Of a stretch of DNA of 7,982 nt, positions 1-6,238 are shown one piece after another. Numbering within the stretch: position 1 is the stretch's first letter; each line of letters starts with the position of its first letter. A model generated the notes under the pieces. That model did not search any database and was not told the DNA's origin. It saw nothing but the letters and a program-made list of their open reading frames with translations. A program made the translations under genes and the position numbers. This stretch comes from Monoglobus sp964442605 (lineage in GTDB: Bacteria; Bacillota; Clostridia; Monoglobales; Monoglobaceae). Location: assembly GCA_964442605.1 (NCBI GenBank), contig CAYTZR010000061.1, positions 1-7,982 on the forward strand, read 5' to 3'.

Positions 1-69
1 AGCTTTGAATCCGCAAGCAGAGCTTGCTTATAGCTACCGAAGCTTGCTTTGCCGCCAAAGTGGCGGCAC
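1..69 (+). repeat. Dispersed intergenic repeat, copy A (left, inverted relative to copies B and C)
   Basis: This 69-bp block lies just past the 3' end of copA. Its reverse complement matches 3134-3202 at 66 of 69 positions, and positions 1-55 match the reverse complement of 7787-7841 exactly. It contains internal hairpins: GCCGCC (51-56) with GGCGGC (62-67), and GCAAGC with GCTTGC around 13-28. It begins at the window edge, so the repeat may extend further left. It is purely intergenic, like all other copies here. A further hairpin, CGCCCG (72-77) with CGGGCG (85-90), lies between the repeat and the copA stop. I see no U-tract after any of these hairpins, so there is no convincing copA terminator. 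Confidence 0.85.
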
Positions 70-102
70 CCCGCCCGCCGTATCCGGGCGCAGCAAAAGC
101 TT

Positions 103-327
103 TTATTCCACAGAAACAACCTTATACCCTTTATCCTCAACAGTCTTTTTAAGCGTCTCATCGGATATGTTGCCGCACAGGCTCAAGACCGCCGTGCCGC
201 TTTCATGGCTTACTGCCGCCTCGGAAACCTCAGGCAGAGCCTCAAGAGCCGACTTTACCGTCGCTTCGCAGTGTCCGCACATCATTCCCTCGATTTGCAT
301 TGTCTTTTTTGTAATCGTATTTCCCAT
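103..327 (-). CDS. Possible internally initiated CopZ-like copper chaperone within copA
   Basis: Codon 772 of copA is an ATG (325-327) preceded by GGAGG (336-340) with 8-nt spacing, a better ribosome site than most true starts in this window. Starting here in the copA frame gives 74 residues that make up almost exactly one heavy-metal-associated domain, with GMMCGHC at residues 14-20 of the short product and the usual alternation of short helices and strands. Upstream codons encode a Lys-rich, AT-rich linker that reads like a translated intergenic spacer. This suggests an ancestral separate copZ gene fused to copA by loss of a stop codon, with the old start kept. Whether the short protein is made is inference; the domain could act only as part of CopA. 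Confidence 0.4.
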   Translation of the reverse strand: MGNTITKKTMQIEGMMCGHCEATVKSALEALPEVSEAAVSHESGTAVLSLCGNISDETLKKTVEDKGYKVVSVE

Positions 328-2640
328 AATACTTACCTCCGTTTTATTTTTGGTTTTATGTTTAACTTTAATTTTCTTATCTCTTTTTGTGCTGCGAATA
401 TTAAAGAAGTTCAATCTCAGAGCATTGCTTACAACGCAAAAGCTCGAAAGACTCATTGCAGCCGCGCCAATCATCGGATTAAGCCGCAATCCGAACGCGG
501 GTATCAGAGCTCCTGCCGCGAGTGGTATTCCTATCACGTTGTAGATAAACGCCCAGAACAAATTCTCGTGAATATTCGTAAGAGTCGCGCGGCTCAGTCT
601 AATAGCGGCGGGTACATCGCTCAGGCGGCTTTTCATTAACACAATGTCCGCCGCGTCAATGGCAATATCCGCACCCGCGCCTATGGCAATTCCCGTATCA
701 GCGCGTGTCAGAGCCGGAGCGTCGTTTATTCCGTCGCCGACCATTAACACCCTTCCGCTCTGCTTAAGCTCCCTTATCACGCTTTCCTTTCCGTCCGGAA
801 GCACCTCCGCGATTACGCGGTCAACACCCGCCTGTCTGCCTATAGCCTCAGCCGTTCTCCTATTGTCACCCGTCAGCATAACGACCTCTATGCCCATATT
901 TCGCAGCTCTCTGACTGCCTTGGGGCTGTCCTCCTTGATTACGTCGGCAACGGCGATTATTCCCATAAGCTCGCCGTCCTTGCTGAAAAACAACGGAGTT
1001 TTCCCCGACTCCGAGACCTTGTCCGCTGCGGCTCTGATTTTGTCGCTTATTGTTGTATGAGAGCCGATATAGCTCATGCTTCCGCCGTTTAAGCGGCAGC
1101 CGCCCGAAACCGCCGTAAGACCGTTACCGGGGAGAGCCTTAAAATCCGTCACAGGCTCGGCGGAAAGCCCCTCCTCCTCCGCCTTGCGCAGTATAGCCTT
1201 AGCCAGAGGATGCTCGCTGTTTCTCTCAAGCGAGTAGGCGAGCCTCAAAAGCTCGGTATCGCTTATCCCGCCGATTGGGATTATATCGGTAACATTAGGC
1301 TCTCCGCGCGTGATTGTGCCGGTTTTGTCAAGTGCGGCAATCCGAACCTTTCCCGCTTCCTCCAGAGATACGGCTGTTTTAAAGAGTATACCGTTTCTCG
1401 CGCCCACGCCGTTTCCGACCATGATTGCGACCGGAGTAGCCAACCCCAACGCGCAGGGGCAGCTTATAACCAAAACGGAAATGCCGCGAGCCAGCGCGAA
1501 GCCGACCGTCTGCCCGGCGAGCAGCCATATTATTGTTGTAACAAACGCGATAATAATCACGGCGGGAACAAAAACGCCCGAAACCCTGTCGGCGATTTTG
1601 GCTATCGGAGCCTTTGTCGCAGCCGCGTCGCTGACCATTTGGATAATCCGAGAGAGCGTTGTGTCCTCTCCGACACGTGTCGCCCTGCAGCGTATAAACC
1701 CCGACTGATTGACCGTTGCCGCCGATACGCCGTCACCAACCGATTTATCAACCGGTATACTCTCTCCCGTGAGGGCGGATTCGTTAACCGCGCCGCTGCC
1801 CTCGATTATTATGCCGTCAACCGGTATGCTAGCTCCGGGACGAACCGCGAATATATCTCCTATTTTTACCTGCTCTATCGGTACCTCCTTGCGCTCGCCA
1901 TCGGCTTCAATCACGGCAGTCTTGGGAGCAAGCTTCATCAGGCTCCTGAGCGCATCCGTCGTTTTGCCCTTAGAACGTGCCTCAAGCATTTTGCCTACGG
2001 TAATCAGGGTCAAAATCATAGCCGCAGACTCAAAATAAAACTCGTGCATATACGTCATTACCGCGTCCGCATTGCCCTTGAGCTGCGCGTCGGTCATGGC
2101 GAAAAGCGCGTATACGCTGTACACAAACGAGGCTCCCGCGCCCAAAGCCACGAGAGTATCCATGTTCGGGGACCTGTGGAGCAGGCTCTTAAAGCCGCTT
2201 ATGAAAAATCTTTGGTTAATCACCATAATAATCACGGTGAGCAGCAGCTCAACAAGTCCCATAGCGATATGGTTATCCGCGATAAAATTCGGCAGCCGCC
2301 AGTTCCACATCATATGCCCCATCGAAATGTACATCAAAGGGCAGAGGAAAGCTATTGACCAAATCAGGCGATTTCTCAGCCCGGGAGTCACAGTGTCCGC
2401 AAGCGGGTCATCGGGCGCGGCTGCTGCTTGACCTCCCTCGGCTCCCTTTTTCGCGGCTCCGTATCCCGCAGCTTCGACAGCCGCAATAATCTCGGACGGC
2501 TGCGCGGTTCCCTCAACGCCCATTGAGTTGGTGAGCAGACTCACGGAGCATGAGGTAACGCCCGGAACCTTGGACACAGCCCTTTCAACGCGCGAGCTGC
2601 AAGCGGCGCAGCTCATCCCCGTTACGCTATATTGTTCCAT
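103..2640 (-). CDS. copA: Copper-exporting P1B-type ATPase with an added C-terminal CopZ-like domain
   Basis: This is an 845-residue Cu(I)-transporting ATPase of the inner membrane that uses ATP to export cytoplasmic Cu(I). Visible in order: an N-terminal heavy-metal-associated domain with GMSCAAC at 8-14; about eight membrane segments, roughly 92-112, 124-143, 160-180, 201-219, 352-374, 381-405, 688-712 and 716-740; the actuator motif TGES at 291-294; the metal-site CPC at 394-396; the phosphorylation motif DKTG at 438-441; the HP pair at 477-478; GDGIND at 635-640; and the Cu(I)-type residues N693, YN 700-701 and M729/S733. A basic linker (about 748-771) then leads to a second metal-binding domain with GMMCGHC at 785-791. 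The start is supported by AAGGAG at 2648-2653, which overlaps the csoR stop; the 11-bp gap suggests translational coupling. All catalytic motifs are present. Copper, possibly also silver, is the likely substrate. Confidence 0.96.
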   Translation of the reverse strand: MEQYSVTGMSCAACSSRVERAVSKVPGVTSCSVSLLTNSMGVEGTAQPSEIIAAVEAAGYGAAKKGAEGGQAAAAPDDPLADTVTPGLRNRLIWSIAFLCPLMYISMGHMMWNWRLPNFIADNHIAMGLVELLLTVIIMVINQRFFISGFKSLLHRSPNMDTLVALGAGASFVYSVYALFAMTDAQLKGNADAVMTYMHEFYFESAAMILTLITVGKMLEARSKGKTTDALRSLMKLAPKTAVIEADGERKEVPIEQVKIGDIFAVRPGASIPVDGIIIEGSGAVNESALTGESIPVDKSVGDGVSAATVNQSGFIRCRATRVGEDTTLSRIIQMVSDAAATKAPIAKIADRVSGVFVPAVIIIAFVTTIIWLLAGQTVGFALARGISVLVISCPCALGLATPVAIMVGNGVGARNGILFKTAVSLEEAGKVRIAALDKTGTITRGEPNVTDIIPIGGISDTELLRLAYSLERNSEHPLAKAILRKAEEEGLSAEPVTDFKALPGNGLTAVSGGCRLNGGSMSYIGSHTTISDKIRAAADKVSESGKTPLFFSKDGELMGIIAVADVIKEDSPKAVRELRNMGIEVVMLTGDNRRTAEAIGRQAGVDRVIAEVLPDGKESVIRELKQSGRVLMVGDGINDAPALTRADTGIAIGAGADIAIDAADIVLMKSRLSDVPAAIRLSRATLTNIHENLFWAFIYNVIGIPLAAGALIPAFGLRLNPMIGAAAMSLSSFCVVSNALRLNFFNIRSTKRDKKIKVKHKTKNKTEVSIMGNTITKKTMQIEGMMCGHCEATVKSALEALPEVSEAAVSHESGTAVLSLCGNISDETLKKTVEDKGYKVVSVE

Positions 2641-2651
2641 AAATTCACTCC

Positions 2652-2948
2652 TTACTTCAACAATTTTTGCAGCGTGGCTACAAGCTCGTCTATCGTTTCG
2701 TCATTACCGTTTCTAATATCGTCCGCGACACAGGTTTTTATATGCTGCGCCAAAAGCTCCTTGGTAAAGGCGTTAAGCGCGGCATTCGCAGCAGCAACCT
2801 GAACGAGAATGTCAATGCAATAGGCGTTTTTTTCAACCATGCCTCTAATACCTCTGATTTGACCTTCGATACGGTTTAAGCGGTTGATAAGGCTCTTGTA
2901 TTCGGCCTCGCCGCGCTCCTTGGTTTTGTGACAGCGGCATTCAGGCAT
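2652..2948 (-). CDS. csoR: CsoR-family copper-sensing transcriptional repressor
   Basis: This is a 98-residue all-helical repressor of the CsoR/RcnR (DUF156) family. Family knowledge: the tetramer binds operator DNA when copper-free and lets go when Cu(I) binds. The diagnostic Cys-His-Cys copper site is present as C44, H69 and C73, with the same 25- and 4-residue spacing as C36/H61/C65 of Mycobacterium tuberculosis CsoR; Y43 matches its second-shell tyrosine. The conserved DNA-contact helix LINRLNRIEGQIRGI occupies 20-34. An extra Cys-rich start (CRCH, 4-7) may add metal contacts. The start is set by AAGGAGG at 2957-2963, 8 nt before the ATG. It is the first gene of the csoR-copA operon and almost certainly regulates itself through the two palindromes upstream. 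Confidence 0.95.
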   Translation of the reverse strand: MPECRCHKTKERGEAEYKSLINRLNRIEGQIRGIRGMVEKNAYCIDILVQVAAANAALNAFTKELLAQHIKTCVADDIRNGNDETIDELVATLQKLLK

Positions 2949-2967
2949 GTAATCGTCCTCCTTTAAT

Positions 2968-2984
2968 ATACCCCATTGGGGTAT
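2968..2984. promoter_or_regulatory. CsoR operator 1, downstream of the transcription start
   Basis: ATACCCCATTGGGGTAT is a perfect 7-bp inverted repeat around a 3-bp centre, of the G/C-tract type bound by CsoR proteins. It lies between the -10 box and the csoR ribosome site, so bound repressor would block promoter escape or early elongation. Its centre is 31 bp from that of operator 2, about three helical turns, placing both on the same DNA face. Confidence 0.85.
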
Positions 2985-2993
2985 TTTTATTTA

Positions 2994-3022
2994 ATTATAT
3001 ACCCCTGAGGGGTATTTGTCAA
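2994..3022 (-). promoter_or_regulatory. Consensus sigma-A promoter of csoR-copA
   Basis: On the minus strand TTGACA (3017-3022) and TATAAT (2994-2999) are both perfect consensus hexamers separated by exactly 17 bp. Transcription should start near 2987, about 38 nt upstream of the csoR ATG. Such a strong promoter makes sense for an operon held off by a tight repressor. An AT-rich perfect hairpin (AAAGTTTT, 3033-3040, with AAAACTTT, 3044-3051) lies just upstream of the -35 box. Confidence 0.9.
2999..3015. promoter_or_regulatory. CsoR operator 2, within the promoter spacer
   Basis: ATACCCCTGAGGGGTAT is a perfect 7-bp inverted repeat around a 3-bp centre. It fills the 17-bp spacer between the -35 and -10 hexamers and touches the edge of the -10 box. 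A CsoR tetramer here would directly exclude RNA polymerase. It shares the ATACCCC arms with operator 1, and only the three central bases differ. Confidence 0.88.
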
Positions 3023-3070
3023 TGGAATAGTTAAAGTTTTTTCAAAACTTTTTGAAGCGTACCGCTGCGA

Positions 3071-3142
3071 AGCTTTTGCAACTTTGCCGCCTACGGTGCG
3101 CCGCAAAGCTTTTGCGACTTTACCGCCTACGGTGCGCCGCCA
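3071..3142 (+). repeat. Two tandem 36-bp GC-rich repeat units
   Basis: Units 3071-3106 and 3107-3142 differ at only three positions; each starts AGCTTTTGC and contains CCGCCTACGGTGCGCCGC. A related piece occurs in inverted orientation at about 3681-3712. The second unit runs into dispersed repeat copy B. No coding role is visible. Confidence 0.8.
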
Positions 3143-3202
3143 CTTTGGCGGCAATGCAAGCTTCGGTAGCTATAAGCAAGCTTTGCTTGCGGATTCAAAG
3201 CT
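3134..3202 (-). repeat. Dispersed intergenic repeat, copy B
   Basis: This is the inverted partner of positions 1-69, with 66 of 69 positions identical. With copy A it brackets the whole csoR-copA operon as inverted repeats about 3.2 kb apart. It is in the same orientation as copy C at 7787-7841. It contains the GCCGCC/GGCGGC and GCAAGC/GCTTGC hairpins seen in copy A and is followed at once by the AAAATTGC hairpin module. Confidence 0.85.
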
Positions 3203-3207
3203 ACCCT

Positions 3208-3303
3208 TCAAAATTGCTTTTGCAATTTTGACCAAGAGCTTCCTTGATTAATTGCTTTGTAATTTTTCCGCCGCTTCTTAAGCGGCAATGCAAGCTTCGG
3301 TAG
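3208..3303 (+). repeat. Composite of the 37-bp unit and the GCCGCTT hairpin module
   Basis: Positions 3223-3259 match the 37-bp unit tandemly repeated at 7901-7974, differing in the hairpin loop (TTT instead of AAA). The preceding hairpin AAAATTGC (3211-3218 region) pairs with GCAATTTT. Positions 3270-3303 match 7775-7808, starting with the hairpin GCCGCTT-CTT-AAGCGGC. The order, copy B then 37-bp unit, is the same as at the right end of the window, which shows the modules travel or expand as a composite. Confidence 0.8.
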
Positions 3304-3447
3304 GTGAGCGGAGCGAACACGTGAGGCGCGCAGGCGACTGCCCTGTAAGGGCAAGAAGTAAATAATGAATAGCCTTATATTTTCCTTTATAGCAAATTCC
3401 AATTACTTTAAGCGTAGCCGCTTAGTTCGCTCATGCCTAGCCCAGTT

Positions 3448-3669
3448 CCGCTCGCCAGACCCGAGCGGGGCAAAAACTTTTTTCTGGTTTGTGACCTCGT
3501 TTATCCGATAAAATGGACTACTTTAAAAGCCACACACCTTGACAGGTGTGGTCACTCCCGCTCGCCGAACCCGGGCGGGACACCAAAATTTTTAATTGTT
3601 TGTGACCTCGTTTATCCGATAAGACGGACTACTTTTAAAGGCACGAACCTGCTGCGCAGCTTCGGTCAC
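3448..3669 (+). repeat. Two tandem 111-bp structured units
   Basis: The first unit begins at 3448 and the second at 3558-3559. Each has a GC-rich hairpin (CCGCTCG 3448-3454 with CGAGCGG 3462-3468; CCCGCTCG 3557-3564 with CGGGCGGG 3572-3579), an A/T-rich run, then an identical 25-bp core at 3487-3511 and 3598-3622 containing GTGACCTCGTTTATCCGATA, then GGACTACTTT and a variable hairpin. GTGACC in each core is complementary to GGTCAC at the unit end (3550-3555 and 3664-3669), so each unit can fold into a closed stem of about 65-68 nt. In unit one the inner hairpin is a perfect CACACCT/AGGTGTG. A partial third unit seems to begin after 3669. Confidence 0.75.
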
Positions 3670-3852
3670 TTTCGCTCGGCACACCGTAGGCGGCAAAGTC
3701 GCAAAAGCTTTGGAGAGATCCTTATTGTTATTTTAAAAGTGCAAAATTTCTGTAAAATCAATATTTTTTATAATCTCTGATTTTTGTTAAAAAATAGACA
3801 GAAGCAATCATGATTTTTATTACAAGCCCTACAAAGGCGCAAAAATGTAAAT

Positions 3853-3936
3853 TGTGGATAACTTTTCAAAAAACATGATTTTTGACATTTTCTACACCTC
3901 AAAATCGGTGGAAAATGTGTATAAGTCTGTTGATAA
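3853..3936. other. Cluster of three DnaA-box-like 9-mers beside AT-rich DNA
   Basis: Read on the minus strand, 3853-3861 is a perfect TTATCCACA. Positions 3916-3924 (TTATACACA) and 3928-3936 (TTATCAACA) each differ from it at one base. All three point the same way. Weaker resemblances, two mismatches each, lie at 3907-3915 and 3961-3969. The following 120 bp (to about 4085) are almost all A and T, as expected of an unwinding element. This may be an origin, a DnaA-titrating site or chance. No dnaA or dnaN gene is in the window. Confidence 0.5.
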
Positions 3937-4146
3937 CTTGATTTTTCGGGCGTTTTCAGATGTGGAAAGTAATATTTGTAAAATTATTCTGTATTTGAAT
4001 TTTAATATTTTTGAAAATTTCTCTTGACATTTTTGAATTCTTATATCCTAAAAATTTCTTGAATTTTAAATTATTTTCCGAAAAAAAGTACTGATATTTT
4101 GCAATCGCTTTGGCTTCGCTTGCGGAATGGCACACAAGATCCGGCG

Positions 4147-4189
4147 AAAAAAATGACGGGAATTGAAATTTCGAAATCAATTCCCGTCA
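4147..4189 (-). terminator. Intrinsic terminator overlapping the sigH stop codon
   Basis: On the minus strand a perfect 13-bp stem (4177-4189 with 4154-4166, arm TGACGGGAATTGA) closes a 10-nt loop and is followed by seven T residues (4153-4147). The upstream arm contains the last sense codons and the stop codon of sigH, so terminator and coding end share sequence. Confidence 0.92.
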
Positions 4190-4779
4190 AACTTCTTTTT
4201 AATCCTTTGGAGCGCGTTATCTATGGACTTTGCAGGCTTGTCTATAATATCGGAAATCTCACTGTACGACATTCCCTGCAGGTGCAGTATCAGCACCCTC
4301 TTTTCAAGCTCGCTCAGCTTTTCCTCAATCTCTCGCTCTATATCTCGCAGCGCTTCATTTTTCAGGTAAAGCTTTTCGGGGTCAACCGAGCCTCGTCCGA
4401 TGAGCGTTTCCTCAAGTGTGATTGCCGATGGTTCGTCATCAACAGGCTTGTTTAACGAAACATAGGTATTGAGCGGCATGTGCTTCTGCCGTCCCGCCGT
4501 CTTTATGGCAGTGTAAATCTGCCTCCTGACGCAAAGCTCCGCGAAGCTTAAGAACGATGTGTCCTTTTCGGGATTATAGTCATGTATCGCCTTAAACAGC
4601 CCAATCATGCCCTCCTGAACCAAATCGTCATTGTCACCTCCCGCCAAAAAGTACGCGTTGGCTCTTGACTTCACAAGATTTTTATATTTGTTTAATAAGT
4701 AATCGACCGCGCCCCTGTCCTCCTTCGCGGATATACAAAGCTCCTCATCGGTCATCGCGCTATATGGTTTGTCGTCCAT
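4177..4779 (-). CDS. sigH: RNA polymerase sigma factor SigH (sporulation/stationary-phase type)
   Basis: This sigma-70 family factor is about the usual SigH length, 200 residues. Region 2 is clear: DLVQEGMIGLFKAI (52-65) in region 2.2, then SFLSFAELCVRRQIYTAIKT (75-94) and RQKH (97-100) in regions 2.3-2.4, which read the -10 element and are typical of SigH. Region 4 with its helix-turn-helix is at about 145-197. In Bacillus and Clostridia SigH directs early sporulation and transition-state genes; the role here is inferred from that. I chose the ATG at 4777-4779, not the in-frame GTG nine bases upstream, because that GTG lies inside the ribosome site AAAGGTGG. The gene is monocistronic, with its own terminator and a 230-bp gap upstream. 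I see no clear promoter. Confidence 0.93.
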   Translation of the reverse strand: MDDKPYSAMTDEELCISAKEDRGAVDYLLNKYKNLVKSRANAYFLAGGDNDDLVQEGMIGLFKAIHDYNPEKDTSFLSFAELCVRRQIYTAIKTAGRQKHMPLNTYVSLNKPVDDEPSAITLEETLIGRGSVDPEKLYLKNEALRDIEREIEEKLSELEKRVLILHLQGMSYSEISDIIDKPAKSIDNALQRIKKKFDGN

Positions 4780-4800
4780 AAAGTCCACCTTTGTTATTTA

Positions 4801-4846
4801 TTTCATTTATGTTTCATTTATGTTACATATATAAATATATAACATA
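4801..4846. repeat. Tandem 11-bp repeat and AT palindrome in the sigH leader
   Basis: TTTCATTTATG occurs twice in tandem (4801-4811, 4812-4822), followed by an imperfect AT palindrome at about 4821-4844. It lies 20-65 bp upstream of the sigH start. It could be part of the promoter or a regulator site, but composition alone could produce it. Confidence 0.4.
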
Positions 4847-4962
4847 GATTATCGGATTGTTGGATTATTGAATAATTTATATGTAAAGCTATATATCTTG
4901 ACATGCTCGCCGCAACGCACGGCATAACGATAATTTTGCCTATTTTATAGTGTAAAGTACAA

Positions 4963-4989
4963 GAGCTGCCCACCATAGGTGAACAGCTC
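4963..4989 (-). terminator. Probable terminator of the pta-ackA operon
   Basis: On the minus strand GAGCTGTTCACC pairs with GGTGGGCAGCTC across a 3-nt loop, a 12-bp stem with two G-U pairs. It begins 20 nt after the ackA stop. The following T-tract is poor (TTGTACTTT), so termination may be partial. Confidence 0.65.
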
Positions 4990-5009
4990 CAAATCAAAGA
5001 TAGGATATA

Positions 5010-6203
5010 TTATTTCACCAAATCAAGAGTTTCTCTCGCTATCGCAAGCTCTTCGTTCGTTGGAATAACCAAAACCTTTACCGCGGAGCCGGGCGTTGAA
5101 ATATACATTTCCTTGCCTCTCTGCTTGTTGCTGTCGGCATCAATCTTAACGCCGAGGTAACCCAAGTATTCGCAAATCTTGCCTCTTGTATCGCAGTCAT
5201 TCTCGCCGATACCGCCCGTAAACGTGATCGCGTCAACGCCGTTCATAGCCGCTACGTATGAGCCGATGTACTTCGCTACGCGGTAGATGAACGCGTCAAG
5301 CGCAACCTGCGCTCTCTCGTTGCCGTCGTTCGCGGCAGCCGACAAATCGCGAAAATCGCTCGATACGCCGGAGATACCCAGCACGCCTGATTCCTTGTTC
5401 AGGATATTAAGAACCTCGTCTACGGTCAAATTTTCGTTGTTTGCGAGGAATTGAACAACAGCAGCGTCAATATCACCGCTTCGCGTTCCCATGATAAGTC
5501 CCTCAAGAGGCGTTAGACCCATGCTTGTGTCAACGCACTTTCCGCCGATTGAAGCCGATACGCTCGCGCCGTTGCCTAAGTGGCACACGATAACCTTGCA
5601 GCTCTTTTTGTCCAAATCGGCGAACTCTATCGTTCTGCCCGAAACAAACTTGTGGCTTGTTCCGTGGAATCCGTATTTTCTAATACTGTATTTTTCATAA
5701 TACTTGTACGGAATAGCGTACATATACGCCTTTGCGCTCATGCTCTGTCCAAAGGCGGTATCAAACACCGCGACCTGAGGAGTTCCGGGCATAGCTGCCT
5801 CGCAGGCTTCAATTCCTATGAGGTTTGCCGGATTATGAAGAGGTCCCAAGGGGAAGCATTCCTTAACGACTCTTTTAACATCTTCAGTGACGATAACGGA
5901 GTCGCTGTAGTACTGACCCGCGTGGAGTACTCTGTGACCGACTGCGGAAATGTCGTTTATATCCGAAATAACGCCGTGGCTCGGGTCAACAAGCGCGTCA
6001 AGCACCATTTGCACGGCTGTGTTGTGCGTGGGCATGGGCTTTTCCTCGACATAGCTGTCCTTTCCCTCGGGGGTATGAGTCAGCTTTGAGCCGTCCAAGC
6101 CTATTCTTTCGCAAAGACCCTTTGCCAATACTTCCTCCGAATCAGTCTCAATGAGCTGATATTTAAGTGATGAACTTCCGGCATTTATAACTAATACTTT
6201 CAT
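5010..6203 (-). CDS. ackA: Acetate kinase
   Basis: This is a 397-residue cytoplasmic acetate kinase of the ASKHA fold, catalysing acetyl phosphate + ADP = acetate + ATP. Length and catalytic residues match the Methanosarcina thermophila enzyme number for number: N7, R91, H123, D148, H180, R241 and E384 are all present. Signature stretches include VINAGSSSLKY (5-15), GFHGTSH (178-184), HLGNGAS (208-214), GTRSGDID (239-246) and TGGIGEN (329-335). Ribosome site GGAGGG lies at 6212-6217, 8 nt before the ATG. The gene follows pta by 35 bp with no intervening terminator, so the two are very likely cotranscribed and complete substrate-level ATP formation from acetyl-CoA. Nothing is missing or unusual. 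Confidence 0.97.
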   Translation of the reverse strand: MKVLVINAGSSSLKYQLIETDSEEVLAKGLCERIGLDGSKLTHTPEGKDSYVEEKPMPTHNTAVQMVLDALVDPSHGVISDINDISAVGHRVLHAGQYYSDSVIVTEDVKRVVKECFPLGPLHNPANLIGIEACEAAMPGTPQVAVFDTAFGQSMSAKAYMYAIPYKYYEKYSIRKYGFHGTSHKFVSGRTIEFADLDKKSCKVIVCHLGNGASVSASIGGKCVDTSMGLTPLEGLIMGTRSGDIDAAVVQFLANNENLTVDEVLNILNKESGVLGISGVSSDFRDLSAAANDGNERAQVALDAFIYRVAKYIGSYVAAMNGVDAITFTGGIGENDCDTRGKICEYLGYLGVKIDADSNKQRGKEMYISTPGSAVKVLVIPTNEELAIARETLDLVK

Positions 6204-6238
6204 TATGTAAACCCTCCGATAATTTTATAATTTCAAAA

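Larger units (their letters stand above)
3023..4146. other. Gene-free region of about 1.1 kb: repeat modules, then an AT-rich zone
   Basis: I find no credible gene here. Possible reading frames lack ribosome sites, run through repeats, or have no recognisable protein character. From 3071 to 3303 there are GC-rich palindromic repeat modules. From 3300 to 3445 there are isolated hairpins: GCCCT/AGGGC near 3340-3352, TAAGCG/CGCTTA near 3409-3424, and a GAGCGAAC/GTTCGCTC pair about 110 bp apart. From 3448 to 3669 there is a tandem structured pair. From about 3715 to 4090 the sequence is very AT-rich and includes DnaA-box-like 9-mers. It separates csoR-copA from sigH. Confidence 0.7.

Noticed and set aside
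1210..2358. A long plus-strand open frame of 382 codons opposite copA
   Set aside because: It is the antisense shadow of copA, which has every family motif. The antisense product resembles no protein and has no ribosome site.
3433..3780. A plus-strand open frame of 115 codons across the tandem 111-bp units
   Set aside because: It runs through repeats and hairpins, has no ribosome site, and its residues change character between units because 111-bp copies differ by indels. It does not look like a protein.
3956..4180. A minus-strand open frame of 74 codons in the AT-rich zone
   Set aside because: It starts with a non-ATG codon inside the sigH terminator, has no ribosome site, and its Lys/Asn/Phe/Ile content simply reflects AT richness.
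4780..4788. An upstream GTG start for sigH adding three residues
   Set aside because: The GTG lies within the AAAGGTGG ribosome site that serves the ATG at 4779, so it cannot be initiated from that site.
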